Source: Pleodorina starrii
Lineage: Eukaryota > Chlorophyta > Chlorophyceae > Chlamydomonadales > Volvocaceae
NCBI GenBank assembly: GCA_030267565.1
Contig: BRXU01000003.1
Span: 3,800,001 to 3,864,000, forward strand
Direction of reading: 5' to 3'
DNA length: 64,000 bases
Below, in pieces: positions 45,659-58,680 of the stretch (positions within the stretch are counted from its first letter, which is position 1; each line of letters opens with the position of its first letter). Made by a program: the position numbers and the translations under genes. The notes under the pieces are model-generated. The model searched no databases. It had not been told where the DNA came from and worked only from the letters and a program-made list of their open reading frames with translations.

Positions 45659-48600
45659 ATGCTAACATGTCTGCCTCGGCTCTGCTCTGTCACGCGCCAA
45701 GGTTCAAGCGATTTCCATATCTACAAGGATGGCTTCCATGATCGGCTTTCACGGTGGGTCATTGTCGTGGGATGCACGCCGGGCTGTCGAAATGTCTGTC
45801 CTGGCAGACTTGCTCACTGACCTGCAGCGAGGGCGCCTTGCACTGCTCTGCAATCTGACGTCGTCGTGATCATGCCCATCGCGCTCCAAATCAGATATCC
45901 CATCTCCCGCACGTGCACAACCCTTGAAATGGGCTCTCTCTCCGTCACAATCGCAGCAACGAATCCGATACAACAAAACACGCAACCCACCCCCGCGCTG
46001 ACCCATGTATCGAAATCCCTCTCCCCTCAGATACTGGCCCGAGCCGCGCGAGCAGCTGCATTCGGGCGGCTGGGCCAAAACGCGCGAGATGGTGGCCGAC
46101 ATTAAGCGCCTGATGGCCGGGGGCAAGCCGGGGGGGATAACGCGCGTGCTGGTAGGTAAGAGCCAGAAGTACGGAGGTACGGAGGTACGGGGCCACAGCT
46201 AAGAGGTGTTATATCGGTACTAGGGAGGGCTCAGCCAATGCCCCGGAGTGAAGAAGCGTCGAAGTGCGGAGTGCGATTGCACCTCCGTGTATGTGTGTGT
46301 ATGTATGTATGTGCGCCCCATTCGTCTGGAAATTCTCAGCCTGGCCGTGCCACGTCCTCTTAAATTCCCTCTCCCCTTTCAATCAGCGGGTATCCGTATG
46401 GTACGTGCGGTATTCTGATGCTCGCCCCGCCCCCCCCCCCCGTCTGCTTCACACCTCTGTGAGTGCCACTTGCGTTTCCTGCCCGCGGTTATCCCCGCCC
46501 ACCCCTCGTACACTTGCAGGATGTCCTTGCCCTCCTTTTTTCTTTTTTGTTTTTATTCCTTTTATTTATTTCACTTTTGCAGCCTTCCCGTCTCCCCAGC
46601 TCACCAGCCCCAGCCGCAGCTCCAGCCGCACTCGCATGGGGTCTCGCCGGTAACGCTTGCCCCGCTGTTCTTGCCGTTGCTTCACGTACCCTTTGCTTGC
46701 TCTGTGCCCTCTTTTCCTGCCGTAGGTGAGTTGGGTTCCCGCGGGCTTCGGGGGCTGGGGCGTTCCTTGCATCCCAGCCGCACTTTCTCGGACCGCTTCA
46801 CAGCACGTCGCTCAGCCACTTCAGCGACTTTCCTTCACTTCTCTACCAGCCTCAGCTCGTCGTCATCGCGCCTGGACACCGCGGCGGCTCCGCTCGTACT
46901 TGCTACACCCTCTCGGTTTGTATATAACGTCCCCTGCTGTTTTGCCAGCTTACCTCGCTGTTCTTTTGCAGATGCGACAGAATTCTTCTGTTACGTTACG
47001 TTACCGTTCACGGGCTCCGGCCTATACGTGGATATCCCCCGTTCACGGGCTCCGGCCTATACGTGGATAACCCCCCCTCCGCTTACGGGCTCTTGCCTAT
47101 ATGTGGTTTATTCTCCCCCCTGCCTGTGTCGTTCGAAGGACCTGTGTTGCGGCGAGGGCGCCACCGCGTCCTTCCTGGCGGCCAGGGAGGGCTGGGAGGT
47201 GACGGGAGTGGAGCTTGTGGAGTCGGCAGTGCTGGTGGGTGCTGGTTCTGATGGGTGGGAGGTGAAGGAAGGCGATTAACGCAAAGCGGGAGCAGCTGCT
47301 GAATCTGGATCCGGATTCGGTTTGGAGGGGATGGAGTGACTTTGACTTGGTGGGGATGGGTGCGTGATCTGCACCGCATTGGGTACGGAGTGGGTTTGGT
47401 TCCGGGAGTCGCAGAAGCGCAGATCGCAGGATGACGGGACGGGACAGGGCCCCCGGGGTAGCAGAAACCAGCCAAGATGGTGCAGCTGCCGCGGTGCGGA
47501 AGAGGTTCGTGTATCCAAGCGCGCTTCCGTGTAGTGTATCGTTCTGTACTGCTGTTGTCCGTACGGTACTGCAACGTGGTTCATCTGCGAAAGGTGTTTA
47601 ATGTCTTCCGCCGACTGTGCGCGCGCCAAAGAGGGCCGCCTCCCTACTGACTGTGTCTCTGTTGATGCATCGGGTGCGCATTCGTACGCGCAGGTCGCTC
47701 GTTCACGGGCCGAGCGGTACGGCACATTCGTACGAGTTCAGTTGGACACGTCAGCCGAGCCGCAGGTCGCCACCGCTTCGCTCACGGCGGTGCAGGTCGC
47801 CGCCGATGTGGTGTCTGCGGTACGTGTACGGCTGTCGTACCACCCTGTGGCGGACCTTGTGCGCATCGCGCACGCGTCCATCCACTACATGCCGCTGCCG
47901 TCCAATTCGTACGACGTTGTGTACGGCCAAGATCCGGACGGTTTGGCCAACGAGAACCGCCTCTTCGCCTTCAGGTGGGCTGTTGCGATGGGTTGGGGCC
48001 TGGCCCGGTGTGTCGACGGCCCGAGGCCCGGACGCTTGAAGGGATTGGTATGCGGTGGGCGATGGTTCCGTCGAAAGAATCCTGAAGAACCAAAAGATGT
48101 CAAAACACGACATTTTGCATCATTGCTGCATCACTGCAGTTGGTGCTTGGCTGCAGGTTTCACCGCTTCTTCCCGACCGCTGCAACTATACGACTTCCGT
48201 CCGGTCCCTTGAGCCGCCAGCGAAGGCCGCAGCCGTCCTCTTGAGCCTCCGCTGCCCCTCCCGGTTCCGGGACGAAGGAACACCCACACTTGGGCCGCCG
48301 CCTCCCCCCGCCCGGCTAGCTTTCACGGACTGCTGTCGTAGCAACGCATCGTCGTAGCATGTAACTTTGAACTAACCAGTTTTACAGTCCGTTTGCTGCG
48401 TCGGGTTCACTTTCTGGTATCCCGCCCTGCCGCCTACCCTTCCTCTCCTCACCCAGTTCCCTGGCCCCCCCCCGCCCCGTCCCCCGCCACTCCAGGGAGG
48501 TTTTCCGCGTGCTGCGCCCCGGCGGCCTGTTTTACTTTTGGCACCACTGGATCCCCGGGCCCCGCTGGCCCAGCGCACTGCTGCACGAGTACTGGGCGGA

Positions 48601-49044
48601 CCCCATCACCGGCTCGCCCCGGCTGAGCCACGAGTGCTACCTGGAAGATCTGAGGGTGGGTGGCTGGGAGGGTGGGTGGGCGGGCCGTTGAGAGTTGCGG
48701 GAAAGGGGGAGGTACCGTAGGTGGGGGGTTTATGCGGGTGTGTACATGGAGGGTTGGGCCATCGACCCCTCCCCCTTCCCCTTCCCCCGGCCCTTCCACA
48801 ATCCAAAACCCACACCCCCCGCCTGCAGGCCTCCGGTCTGCAGCTGGTGTGTGCCACCGACACCACGGCGCTTGCCGCCTCCCACATGGGCGCCATGGCG
48901 GAGCGCATGCGGAGGGAGGCCCCCGCGCCGGACGGCTCCCTGCCCGACCAGTGGCTGGAGAGGGCGCTGCAGTTCGCTGCCCGAGGAGGCACCATGGGCA
49001 TACAGGTGGTGGCGTTCAAGCCGCCCGCGCCGTCAGAATCCTAG
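45659..49044 (+). CDS. Class I SAM-dependent methyltransferase
   Basis: Predicted to move a methyl group from S-adenosylmethionine to an unknown, probably small, acceptor. Six exons join in phase: 45659-45753, 46031-46151, 47139-47234, 47694-47974, 48496-48655 and 48829-49044 (322 residues). Motif I is VLDLCCGEGATASFL (about 71-85), followed by the acidic end of strand 2 (VTGVEL). SYDVVYGQDPDGL is motif II/IV, and EVFRVLRPGGLFYFWHHW is the post-motif helix-strand typical of this fold. The C-terminus (AARGGTMGIQVVAFKP) completes the sheet. The layout recalls sarcosine/dimethylglycine-type enzymes, but the CCGEG variant and HHW are not diagnostic, so no substrate is claimed. The start at 45659 is the first ATG in the exon 1 frame; the short N-terminus (about 15 residues before homology) could be extended by another exon. 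Intron 2, nearly 1 kb, carries repeat copy A2. Confidence 0.86.
46893..47120 (+). repeat. Repeat family A, copy A2 with triplicated end (methyltransferase intron 2)
   Basis: Longest copy. The body (46893-47004) matches A1 closely, then the terminal unit ACGGGCTCCGGCCTATACG-TGGATA is present three times in tandem (about 47005-47040, 47041-47074 and 47080-47120), the third diverged. The copy ends 18 nt before the exon 3 acceptor. Confidence 0.88.
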
Positions 49045-49802
49045 GCGGCGGTGGCGACGCGCGGTGGCCTTGTTGGTCGTTGTTCCTGGCGCCGTGCGGA
49101 ATCATAGGCGGCGGTGGTCTTTTTCTCCCCCGGAGTGGTGGTGGTGGTGGTGTACGGTGTTGCACAGCAGCACGTGCAGTGCAGACGGTGTCGAGCGGGC
49201 GGTGTGCGCCATGCAGCGGGTGAGGCCGTTGACACCGCCCCCGCTTGGCTACATCGTTGGAGCCCGCGGTGGCGGGGATGGAGCAGCCTGACGTCCTCCG
49301 CATATCAGGAGTTGGATGCGCAGGGGGGAGGGGCGCACCCGTGCGGTGGCGCTGAACGGCGGTGACTGTCGCCTTGCCTTGTCCGCACCCGTCGCGAGTG
49401 CGGTGCTCGGCCAGGGCACTGCCCCCTGCCCCCATGTGCCGTATGTGCGCACCGGAGTCGGTCATGTCCCGGTGCGCAAAAGATGCGAAACGGCCTCTGA
49501 CACGCGGATGGACGACGGACGGACACAGACGCACAGCCCCGCACTCCAAGGGGCTGATTGCAGCGGCGGAGATACGGTAGCGGATGCGAATGCACACACG
49601 GTCCTACTACCGGTAAGTCAGCAGCGGGGTTTACGGTAGGTTAAACCCTTAAAGGTCACCCCCAAGTCACATCAGTCCTAACGCACAATCGTCATCTGCG
49701 GGGAGCCGTCGCGTCCGGTTGGTGTTGGTGTTGGTGGGCATTGAGCCGGTCGTTCTGCTGTGGGCCCGTCATCCCCTTCACTCCGCCGTCCGTCCGTCTG
49801 AT
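49045..49802. other. Region between the convergent methyltransferase and DSP-FHA genes
   Basis: Holds the 3' ends of both genes. A run of GGTGGT and a CAC-rich stretch are present, but no poly(A) word TGTAA was found on either strand, and no further gene is recognised. Confidence 0.5.
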
Positions 49803-52800
49803 TCAACCCTTGGTGACTGACAGCAGCTTGTACGAGCGGGTGCTGGCTCCGAAACCCATCGTGTGGCCCAGCTGCAGCTGCCGCGGCGCGTTGGGCTTTA
49901 TCCAGGTGTCCCCCACCTTGGTGCCGTGGCCTGAGGAGTACCGGACCAACGGAATACGGTGCAGCAGACGAAGGAGAAGCAGCAGCAGCAGCAGGAGCAG
50001 CCGGGCAGGGAAAGTGGTTCCAGCAGCATTTCAAGTCGCAACAGCAGCAGCTGTAGAACAGCAGTGGGCAGGCGGCTTTTGAGTAGGGTTCGAGGGCATC
50101 CAAGCCCGTGTGAAACAATCGTTGTGTGCCACACGTGTGCCCCGCTCCGGACGGACACCCAACCCCCCCAACTGCAGCTCCTCCCGGCCCTACCTACCTG
50201 CTTGCGGCCCGCCCCCACCAGCCCCCGCGCTGTCATCCCGGGCATCCCACAATCCGCCGTTCCGCAAAGCCCCCCCCCTTCCTCTGTACTCCGTCCCTCA
50301 ACCCGCGCCCCAACCCGCCCGCACTAAACCCACCGCATCCCACTCCACCCGCCCCTCCCGGCCACCCCATCCGCTGCGAGATCCGTACTCGTTACCCCGC
50401 CCTTTCCGCCCCCGCGCACCCGACTGCAGGTCCGTGACGAACACCGCCCCCCCTCGGTCCACCGTGACGGCCGCGTGTTGCCGACTGATGGAGGCGTGCT
50501 CCAGAACCACGTCGCAGTCGGGCGAGCGGCCCAACACCAGCCGCTGGCTGAACCGCATGGGCCCCACCTCCAGCCGCCCCACCAGACCCTCGGGCTTGCG
50601 GACCTCGAACGACAGCAGGAAGCCGCCGCCGGAGCTGACGGCGCCTGGAACGAGGGTACCGGGTACCGGGGCGCGGCGGACGCCGCGAGGGTGGCGGCGG
50701 TGGGGCGACAGACACAGGGGGGGGACACGTGCAGAGCAGCACGTGGCGTCGCGTTTCGTGAGGAGGGCATCGTGCAACCTATCCTACATCCCAATCGTAT
50801 CTCATGCCGTCATGCGGTGTCGCATTGAGCGTCCATTTCAAGATGAGCCATCCGCAGTGTTGGGGGGGAGGGTGTCACCGTTCTGCAGCGGAGGCCCATG
50901 AGCCCATGAGCCCCCATGCAGCGTATCTGAAAAATGGGTTACCGCTCACTGCGGTGGTACTCTCACCCGTCTCGGCCTCTCCGCCGAGCCGGCTCCGCTT
51001 GCCGCCGCCGCCGCCGTCCTCGCCGTCCCGCTGCCGCTTCGCGCCCGCTGCCGCCTCCGCTGCCTCCCGCGCCTCCTGCGGCCCCAGCGCCCGCACCGGC
51101 ACCTTGCCGCCCGCCGCGTCCTTGCTGATCTGCACCCGCAGCTGCTGCGGCTCGGGAGCGTCGGCGCCGCGGAAGCCGGTGGTGGCGTTGGGGTCGCTCC
51201 TGCGGGGGTGGGGAGGTACCGGTGGCAGGGTGGAAAGGGTGGGTGGTGCGCCGAAGGGGGCAGGGGGCCGGAGGTGGAAGAAGAGTCCACAAGCGGACCC
51301 GGGTGGGAAACCAGGCAGGGGCCCAGAGGGGTTCTGTCCCGCCTCTTCCGGTCCAAGTCCGTCCGCTCTCCGGAAGACAGCGGACTCTCGAAAACCTCCA
51401 CAGTGGCCCCACTGCCGGCATGCAAAGCAGAACACCGGCCGGGGCGGGGGGGGGGGTGCTGGCCCCACCTCGGCCCCATCTCAGGTTTGTACGACACATG
51501 TCAGGTGTGTTTGGTAAGTACTGCCATGCACAGGTACGGCCGGGGCCCGCTCGCCAGGGCCACGACGCTTACTTTGCAGCGTTGGTCTACCCACCCTAAC
51601 CCCAACCCGGGGGCCCGTTCCTGCGGCCCCCAGGCCTCCCCCGGCCCGCCCAGCCCTCCCCCTTCCGTGTCTCCTCTCTCTGCCTTATCTCGTTGCCCTC
51701 CCTCTGCCCTCACCTCTCCCCGATGCCCAGTGACGGCTCCAGTGCGCACAACGTCACCCAGAAGCCGTCGTTGAGAGCCACTGCGCTGCGTCGCTCCGTC
51801 ACGTAGTCCCTCGCCCGCTGGGCCGACCAGGCGTTGCGGCGCATGAGGTACATGAGCACCAGGGTGGCGCTGCGGCTGACACCCGCGCCGCAGTGGACCA
51901 ACACGGCTGAGGGGAGGGAGGGAGGGGGGGAGGGAGGCGGGTTTCCGCGGACAGGCCGCAGCCCGTGAAAGGTGACTCCAGTGCGTAGCTGGGTGAAGGC
52001 AGGGGAGGGGGACGCGCAGTGGCGCAGCGCCTGGTGCACAACGCGTGTGAGGCATGGGCGTCTGTGCGTGTGCCTGTCTGTCTGTGTGTCTGTGTCTGTG
52101 TGTATGTGCCTGCCTGTGTGTCTGTGTTTGTGTGTGCGCGCGAGAGAGAGAGGTGTAGAGAACCGGTGGCACCGGAGGCGTGATGCTGGTGCTGGTAGTG
52201 GTGGTGGTGATGGCGGGACAACAAGAGGGGTAATGTGCCGCACCCCCCCCACACACATACACCCACCCACCGCCCCCGCTGGCCCTCTCACCCTGCCCCC
52301 GCTCCCGGCCCTCGTCAATGAACTCGTATGCCGGCGCGAACAGCTCCGATATGTTGGCCTCCTCCACATCCGGCAGCTGCTGCCTCAGGTGGCGGATGTG
52401 GAGGGGTGGCCGCAGGTTCTCGGGGTGGTTGTGGATGGTCAGGATGCTGAACCCACCCCGTGTGCAGTGTACGTGTCGGTCGACAGGGGCAGGGGCAGGG
52501 GCCGGGGAACGTCGTCAGAGAAGCAGGGGCAGGGGCAGGGGAATGGCAACGGGGGAGTGGCGGCGGAGCGGCGTGGGAAGGGGCGCGTAGCGGAGCAGAG
52601 CTCATGGCGGGGGATAGGGTAGGGAATAAGGAAACAGAACCCATTGCGGAAACTAACCGACCCTGGCAACCCTGGCAAACGGGGACCAGGGCGGGTGAGG
52701 GATGCAGCGGTGCAGTTTGGGTTGCGCACCAAGTCGTTCGCAATGGGGGCGTGGGGCCACCAAGTGCATGTGCATGTGCACGGTGGCGACGCAGCAGGCT

Positions 52801-54751
52801 GTGCCGTACTGTACTGTACTGTCCGGCTCGGTAGTGTACGGCACATTGACTCACCGGCGGATCTTGAGTTCGTCCAAGCGGTCCAGGTCGGTTGCGTTGT
52901 CCCAATCGCCCAGGTACAGCAGGCCCGGAATAATCTGCGAGGGGTACCTGCAGCACGCCACACGCCACAACGCAACGCCACAGTTGCCACACAGCCGCAG
53001 CCACACCCCACGTCAAAAAGACGCGTTGCGTTGGCAGCAGACCGTGGCCCACCCCCATCCTCATCATCAACAGCAGCAGCAGGCAGTGCTGACAGCTGAC
53101 GTGCCATCAATCGGGTACCGTATTGCCTGTCAGTTGAGGCGGGTTTGGCCACCCCGGCCCGGCGCCACATACCGCCATACGGTGGCATAGTACCGAGTGT
53201 GAGGCGAGGCCATCCACCAACCGCCGCCCTAACCACCGCAAAACAGCCCCTAACTGCCGCAGATCGCACGCAGAACGCGACAGCGGTAGGGTGTCCCCAG
53301 CCGTCGCGCTACGCAAGCAGCCAACCAACCAACCCATGCGGCAAGCACGGCAAGAGCTGCTCCCGGGAGATTCGTTTGCTCACTTTTTTATGCTGGCAGA
53401 CTTGACGGATGTGGTGCAGAGGAAGGGGTACCGACGCTCAAAGGCGCCGTACCTGCGCAAACACGGCCGCGAGGGTTTCGGAGCGAGCAGCAGGGTGGGG
53501 CAGACGGCGCGGAGGGGTATGGGAGTGGTGTGTGGATGGACGGATGGCTGGGGAAGGGACTGCTCCGAATGAACATGGCTCTTCTCCGGATCCGCGAATC
53601 CCGGATGTGACACGGAGGAGCAGCAAGCCACGGGTGGGTCCGCCTGCCGCCCTTCGGCCCCACAGACAGCACTTGCGGCTGACAGCCCGGCACTGGTGTT
53701 GGTGCTGCGCGCGAAAAGAGCCGTGCACGCGTGGCAGCACCTTACGGCGCTAGTGCACGCAGCACGACTTCATGGCACAGCATCCGGAGTCTGCGTCGAG
53801 CTGCTATCCTGGGAGTGGTGTGGTGCGGATTACTGGTATGGGAGTCAAACGAGCCGTCTTTATCGCTTCTGATGCCCCCTTTTACCGAACCCCTTTGCCG
53901 GAAGATTACGCTGACAGGTTACTGCGTGAAAAAAGAAGGGCATCCGGCGGAATGAAACTTCGCCACTAGGATAGGAGCGGATGCCCGTTCCGACACAGGC
54001 ATGTATCCCCCTCCCCCACCGCTGCACACCCACCCAGGTGCCCACGACACCCGTGACCCCCATGCACAGCCACACCTCAACAGCGCGTGCGCTACCCACC
54101 CGTCCTTGAAGTAGAGCAGCGCGCGGCATTTGCCCTGCGACGCCAGGAAGCGTACGACAGGGTGGTCCTTTTTGAGGCCATCATCGCCGTACACGAGCAC
54201 GTTGCGCCCCCACCTGCACGGGTGGGGAGTACAACACATGGAGTGGGAAAGGCGGGAGTGGGGCACCGCGGGTGGATGGGGAAGCGGGGCTGTGCTCGTG
54301 CGACACCCAGGGCACCCCATGGGCGCATGGGAGGGCGACTGCGCTGTATGGGTGCCTGCCGCCCCCTCGCCCAGGCAAACGTTCCCGAACGAAGGCTGCC
54401 AGTCGACCACGTACCAGCAGTCCTGTGACCATTTGATGTTGTATGACGATGCGCTGTAGTCCTGCGTGTCGCAGGTGGGTCAACCGGTTGGCCCTGAGGT
54501 TAATCAAGCCGAGAGTAATACCACTGTGAACTTGATTCGCATAACTGATCTATGTATAAGCCTTGGCCGAGCCAGTAACGTACCGCTAGGACTTGACCGT
54601 TGGAGCTGAGACGAACGCAGAACGAGCCAGCGATATGGTTGTGTTTGAAATCCTTATGTGGTCGCACGTCAATTAAAATGGTCGGAATGTCGTGCTGGCA
54701 GGCCGTGAATATGCGGAAAATAAAGTCCGCGTCAACAGATTTTGCCTCCAT
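49803..54751 (-). CDS. Rhodanese-like / dual-specificity phosphatase / FHA-domain protein
   Basis: Predicted phosphatase of phospho-Tyr/Ser/Thr with its own phospho-peptide-binding module. Ten exons join in phase: 54751-54584, 54461-54415, 54213-54100, 53452-53384, 52947-52855, 52446-52292, 51906-51714, 51199-50967, 50644-50420 and 49930-49803 (474 residues). Residues 1-120 form a rhodanese/CDC25-like domain (TILIDVRPHKDFKHNHIAGS, later RNVLVYGDDG). Its loop has Gly where the catalytic Cys would be, as in the non-catalytic domain of MAP-kinase phosphatases. Residues 135-290 are a DSP domain: IIPGLLYLGDWDNA, general-acid Asp in LPDVEEANI, and P-loop HCGAGVSRS with Cys at about 221. A charged linker follows, then an FHA domain (about 375-470): LGRSPDCDVVLEHASISRQHA, DLQSGHGTKV and LGHTMGFGASTRSYKL, resembling the NIPP1/kanadaptin type. 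The last intron splits the FHA domain. Start: first ATG of the rhodanese frame. Confidence 0.88.
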
Positions 54752-57050
54752 CACAAAGAGTGTGGCGGCGTACACGGAGCACCAGGAATGATCGTTACGC
54801 GATAATGTTTGGAAACTGTAGCCTCGCAGTGGATGTCAAAATTGGTGTTGAGTTGGTTGGGTGGTTTCGGAGGATCGCCGCCCCGCACTTTCCCGCGGTG
54901 CCCCGCAGCCCCTCTTGTGCCCCGCTCTTCTCGCGCCTTCTTAGCGTATCAAAGCGACGTTTCGGTGACCTGATTTTGACGTTTTGAACACTCAAGCGTC
55001 TCACGGCGCTTTGTACGCGAAACAGCTTACGCACTGGCTAGGACTGGCTTGCCGCTGGCCATGCCTGCCAGGCTGCAAAGGGCTACACGTCAATGAAGCA
55101 GCTGTCGCCGCCGCCACGGCTCCCATCATCGATGCATGAACTTACGCCTTCACGTAGTTCACGCCGTAATCTGACCTCCCCTGTCCGCTTGGCCGACATT
55201 GAGCTGTGCAACCTGCGGTGCCCTAGGACTTGCAAGGCCAGGTACGGCAGCCCGCCGGCTCATCTACCCTCCAAATAACCCTTTGGCACGTTGCAGAAAG
55301 CGATCCAACATCCAAGCAGTCTGGAATCCACCATAACCACCACCATGGTACCGTTCGAGGTCCAGGTCATCATGAAAAGTCGTCTCCTTTTGGGCTTGCC
55401 TGCCCTGCCACGGCTATTTACAGCGGAGCGCATCCTTCCCTTTCCCGTGGGGTGGGTTGCGGAACGTGCAACCTGGAATGGAACCCGGTTTGAACCGCAC
55501 TGCCGTACCATCCCCGAAGCCATACACGAAATCCCGCAACGAAAACACACACACACATACCGTACGTACCCAACCTCCCCAGTCACTCCGGTGTGCGGCA
55601 AATCACCGCCCCAGCATCAAGTCCCTGCGTGCGAGCCCGAGTCAAGCACATCGCACTACGAAGTGCAAACAGCGCAACACCGCCAACCCTAACCCTTGCT
55701 TCCGTGCCCACTTCCCCAAAGCTCCTGGCCAAGAAGAAGCATCCCTGCACCCATTCACTCCCCCGGCCCCCGCCCCCCCTCCCCCCCGGGCAATATCCCC
55801 AGCTTGTCGGGCCTTACACCGCCAGTCTCCCCGCCCGCCCCCCTGCCCCCGCCTGCCAGCCGTAACACTGCGATCAGGTTTCATTGCCGCTCCCTGCCGC
55901 CCGCCATCTCCAGACTGTACGTCACACACAGCTGTACGACGATCTCACACTGACGCCGCCCCAATCTCTTTTTAGTGATGTCACTGCCACTGCCCGGGAT
56001 AAACCCCATACGGCCAGTCTCCAGTCCCGTACTGCAGGGCGGTCGGTGCGCCCACATCGCTTCCGTTCCACCGCTGCGCTTCGTGTTTCCGTATTTTGCA
56101 TTTCCCCCCTCACACAGACAAATACACACACACCCCAGCACCCCTCAGCCGCATCTCCACCGCCCCCCGCAGCCCACATCGCACCGCCGAAACGCTCGCC
56201 GGGCTCAGGTTCGCCAGCCGACATGCCTTCTCGGTTGCGCCTTCCCTTCCCTTCGCTTCCCTTCCCTTCCCTGGCTCTCCGGGCATCTCCGCTTCAGTGC
56301 ACGACCCGCTGTCCTCCCGGGCTCCATCCTTCCTTCCGAGCCCACTGGGGCAACCCACTGTAACGAGCCGCCACAACAACCACCACCACAACAACAATAA
56401 GCCGCGCCGGCCCAAGCCACATAACGTCATAACCCCTTCCTCCGTCACGCTCCTCCCCCGTCCCGCCCTTCGTTTCCGCCCAACGAAACAGGTAGAGGCA
56501 CACCCATCGCAACGGCTGTCAAACACCGGCACCCTGCATGCACGCATGGACCGAGGCTGCGGCCCAGTCCGGTAGGGACATGCTTTCCCGCGTGACCACC
56601 AACCCAACATACCGGTACTGCACGACCCCCTCCCCAAACAGCTGCCACATTCACACGACTGACCCCACTGCATGCGCCCGGCTCACCCACCACCAGCACG
56701 CAGTCCCTTACGACATACAGCACCTACCTCTTGCTACGAAACGGAACACTGCAAAACACCTCCCACGCAAACTCCCACGCAAACAAACTCCCACCACCAC
56801 CACCACCACCACCAGCAGCAACATGTGTCGAGACTCGAGAGACGTCCGGACCGAGTCGTCACCCCCAGGCGGTCGTACGATTCGTCAGTGCTGCGTTACT
56901 TGCCCACCTGCCCACCTGCACTGCCCTCCTCCACACCCGCAGTTCAGTGTTTCACGTTTCCATTTCGCTAAAGTGTTTGTTTGTCCGTTTCAATATTTGC
57001 GCCGCTGCGGACGGACGAACACCTGCAGGGCTTCTTCGAGTCGGTCGAGC

Positions 57051-57077
57051 CACACACACACACACACACACACACAC
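57051..57077 (+). repeat. (CA)13 microsatellite
   Basis: Uninterrupted CA dinucleotides in intergenic DNA. Confidence 0.95.
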
Positions 57078-58370
57078 GGGTCACGCTCACACACACCAGG
57101 CAAGCCCCCGTACCCCGGGCAACGCCCTGACAGACCAGCTACCGGCACGCAACACACCGCCCTGGATCCTCCCACTCCCCTCTTCCCCCCCGCCCACCGC
57201 CCCAGAGCGCCAGCCGGCGTTGTGAGCCTGGTGCACAGTCACCGGGCCACGGCGGCGGCTGCGTCGGGCGCAGCCGCTGGCACAACACCGGTTGAGGCCA
57301 CACGCTGTATGCGCTGCGGCACAACCAACAACCTACCGACCCAACAACCCACTCAGTACTCTTCAACAGCGACGCCAAGCATGGAACAGTCACGCAACAG
57401 ATACGACACGACACGTTAACCCTTCAATGCGAATGCGCCGCCTCCAGTGAGCCAGCGTCTGCGCTAGCCACCGCGCCGGCGCTGACCTCGGTTCGTTCGG
57501 CCCTGGGCGGCCGTAACAGCAATTCTTTTCAAGTGTACCGCATTTGCGGCCAGGCGCGTGTCTCAGCCGTCCATGTCCGTCTCTGCGTCCCAAATAACAT
57601 TCGCTTCCCTCCCAAGCCACTCTCATAAACCAACCAACCAAGCAACCAACCGACTAACCAACCACAAGAAGCCACCAAACAAGCAAACAGACGAAAAGGA
57701 ACCCAAACCACAATACACTCGCTCTTGCCAACTGCCAGTGGCACACTGCGCCCTTCCTGCCCACCATCCTGCAACACCCAGGCTTTGCATGCGGCAACAA
57801 AAATGGCCCCGCTGTTGCATGAAGCAGCAAAGCAAGGCAAAACTGAAACCGGCAGGAACGCCAAAACGTGATCCCCACACGCCACCAGTCAGTCATACCA
57901 TACAGGGCAATCGACGCAGAGCGGTCCGCGCGCGGCCTCACGCAATGCGCGCGCGGCCAGATGTCGCTTGCTCCTACAGCCACGGACAAGGCAGGCCCCG
58001 CCTTCGCCCGCCGCGGCTCGCGTCCCGCCGATCGCGGCAGAAGGCAAGAGACGCGTCGGACGGGTCACGTGGTCAGCGCCGTTGCGCGAGATGCAGCCCA
58101 GTCCAACCAAACCAAACCCCCAACCACCCTGCCACAACCGCCAACCGACTCCAAGAAACATCAGCGAGACCGCCACCACCTCGCCGCCCAAGGCACGCCC
58201 CCTCCCCTGCCGCGCCCAGCACTCAGGAGCTCTCGAAAGAGCGGCCCCTGCACTGCACGGTCCATTGACTCGTGAGTCGAAACTCCTAAACCCTGTGAGG
58301 GACCCCTGGGGATCCTGGCGCGGACCCATGGACCCATGGGTCGGTCGAGGCTCGGGCGGGCCCCAACCGC

Positions 58371-58680
58371 AAGCGGCACGCCGGCATCGATATCCCTCCC
58401 CACCGCCCCACCGCTCTACCGCCACCGCAAGATGCGAAGAAAGTGCAGTTCGAAGGGAGGATCGACGGAGCACGCGCGAGTACACGCACGGTACATTCGT
58501 TTCTTTTGAGAGGGTGGCTGATACGTATGACTCGACTCCAACGAACCGCGAGCGGAACAGGCGGCGCGTCTGCGGGTACACCGACAGCGACGGCGGCGGC
58601 GCGTGCGCGTGCGTGGCCAGGCCGACCGCGTCCAGTGCCCTCGCGCCGCCCGCCCGGGCGGCGGCGGCGGCGGCCGAAAC
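58371..58680 (-). CDS. Possible coding fragment, unidentified
   Basis: The minus frame reads ALDAVGLATHAHAPPPSLSV then YPQTRRLFRSRFVGVESYVS and onward without a stop. Third positions are GC-rich, but the opposite strand is equally open, so the evidence is weak. No start, stop or splice partners could be fixed. Confidence 0.15.

Noticed and set aside
57558..58268. 236-codon plus ORF
   Set aside because: Runs of NQATNRLTN-like text from simple repeats, then basic chance coding, with no family resemblance.
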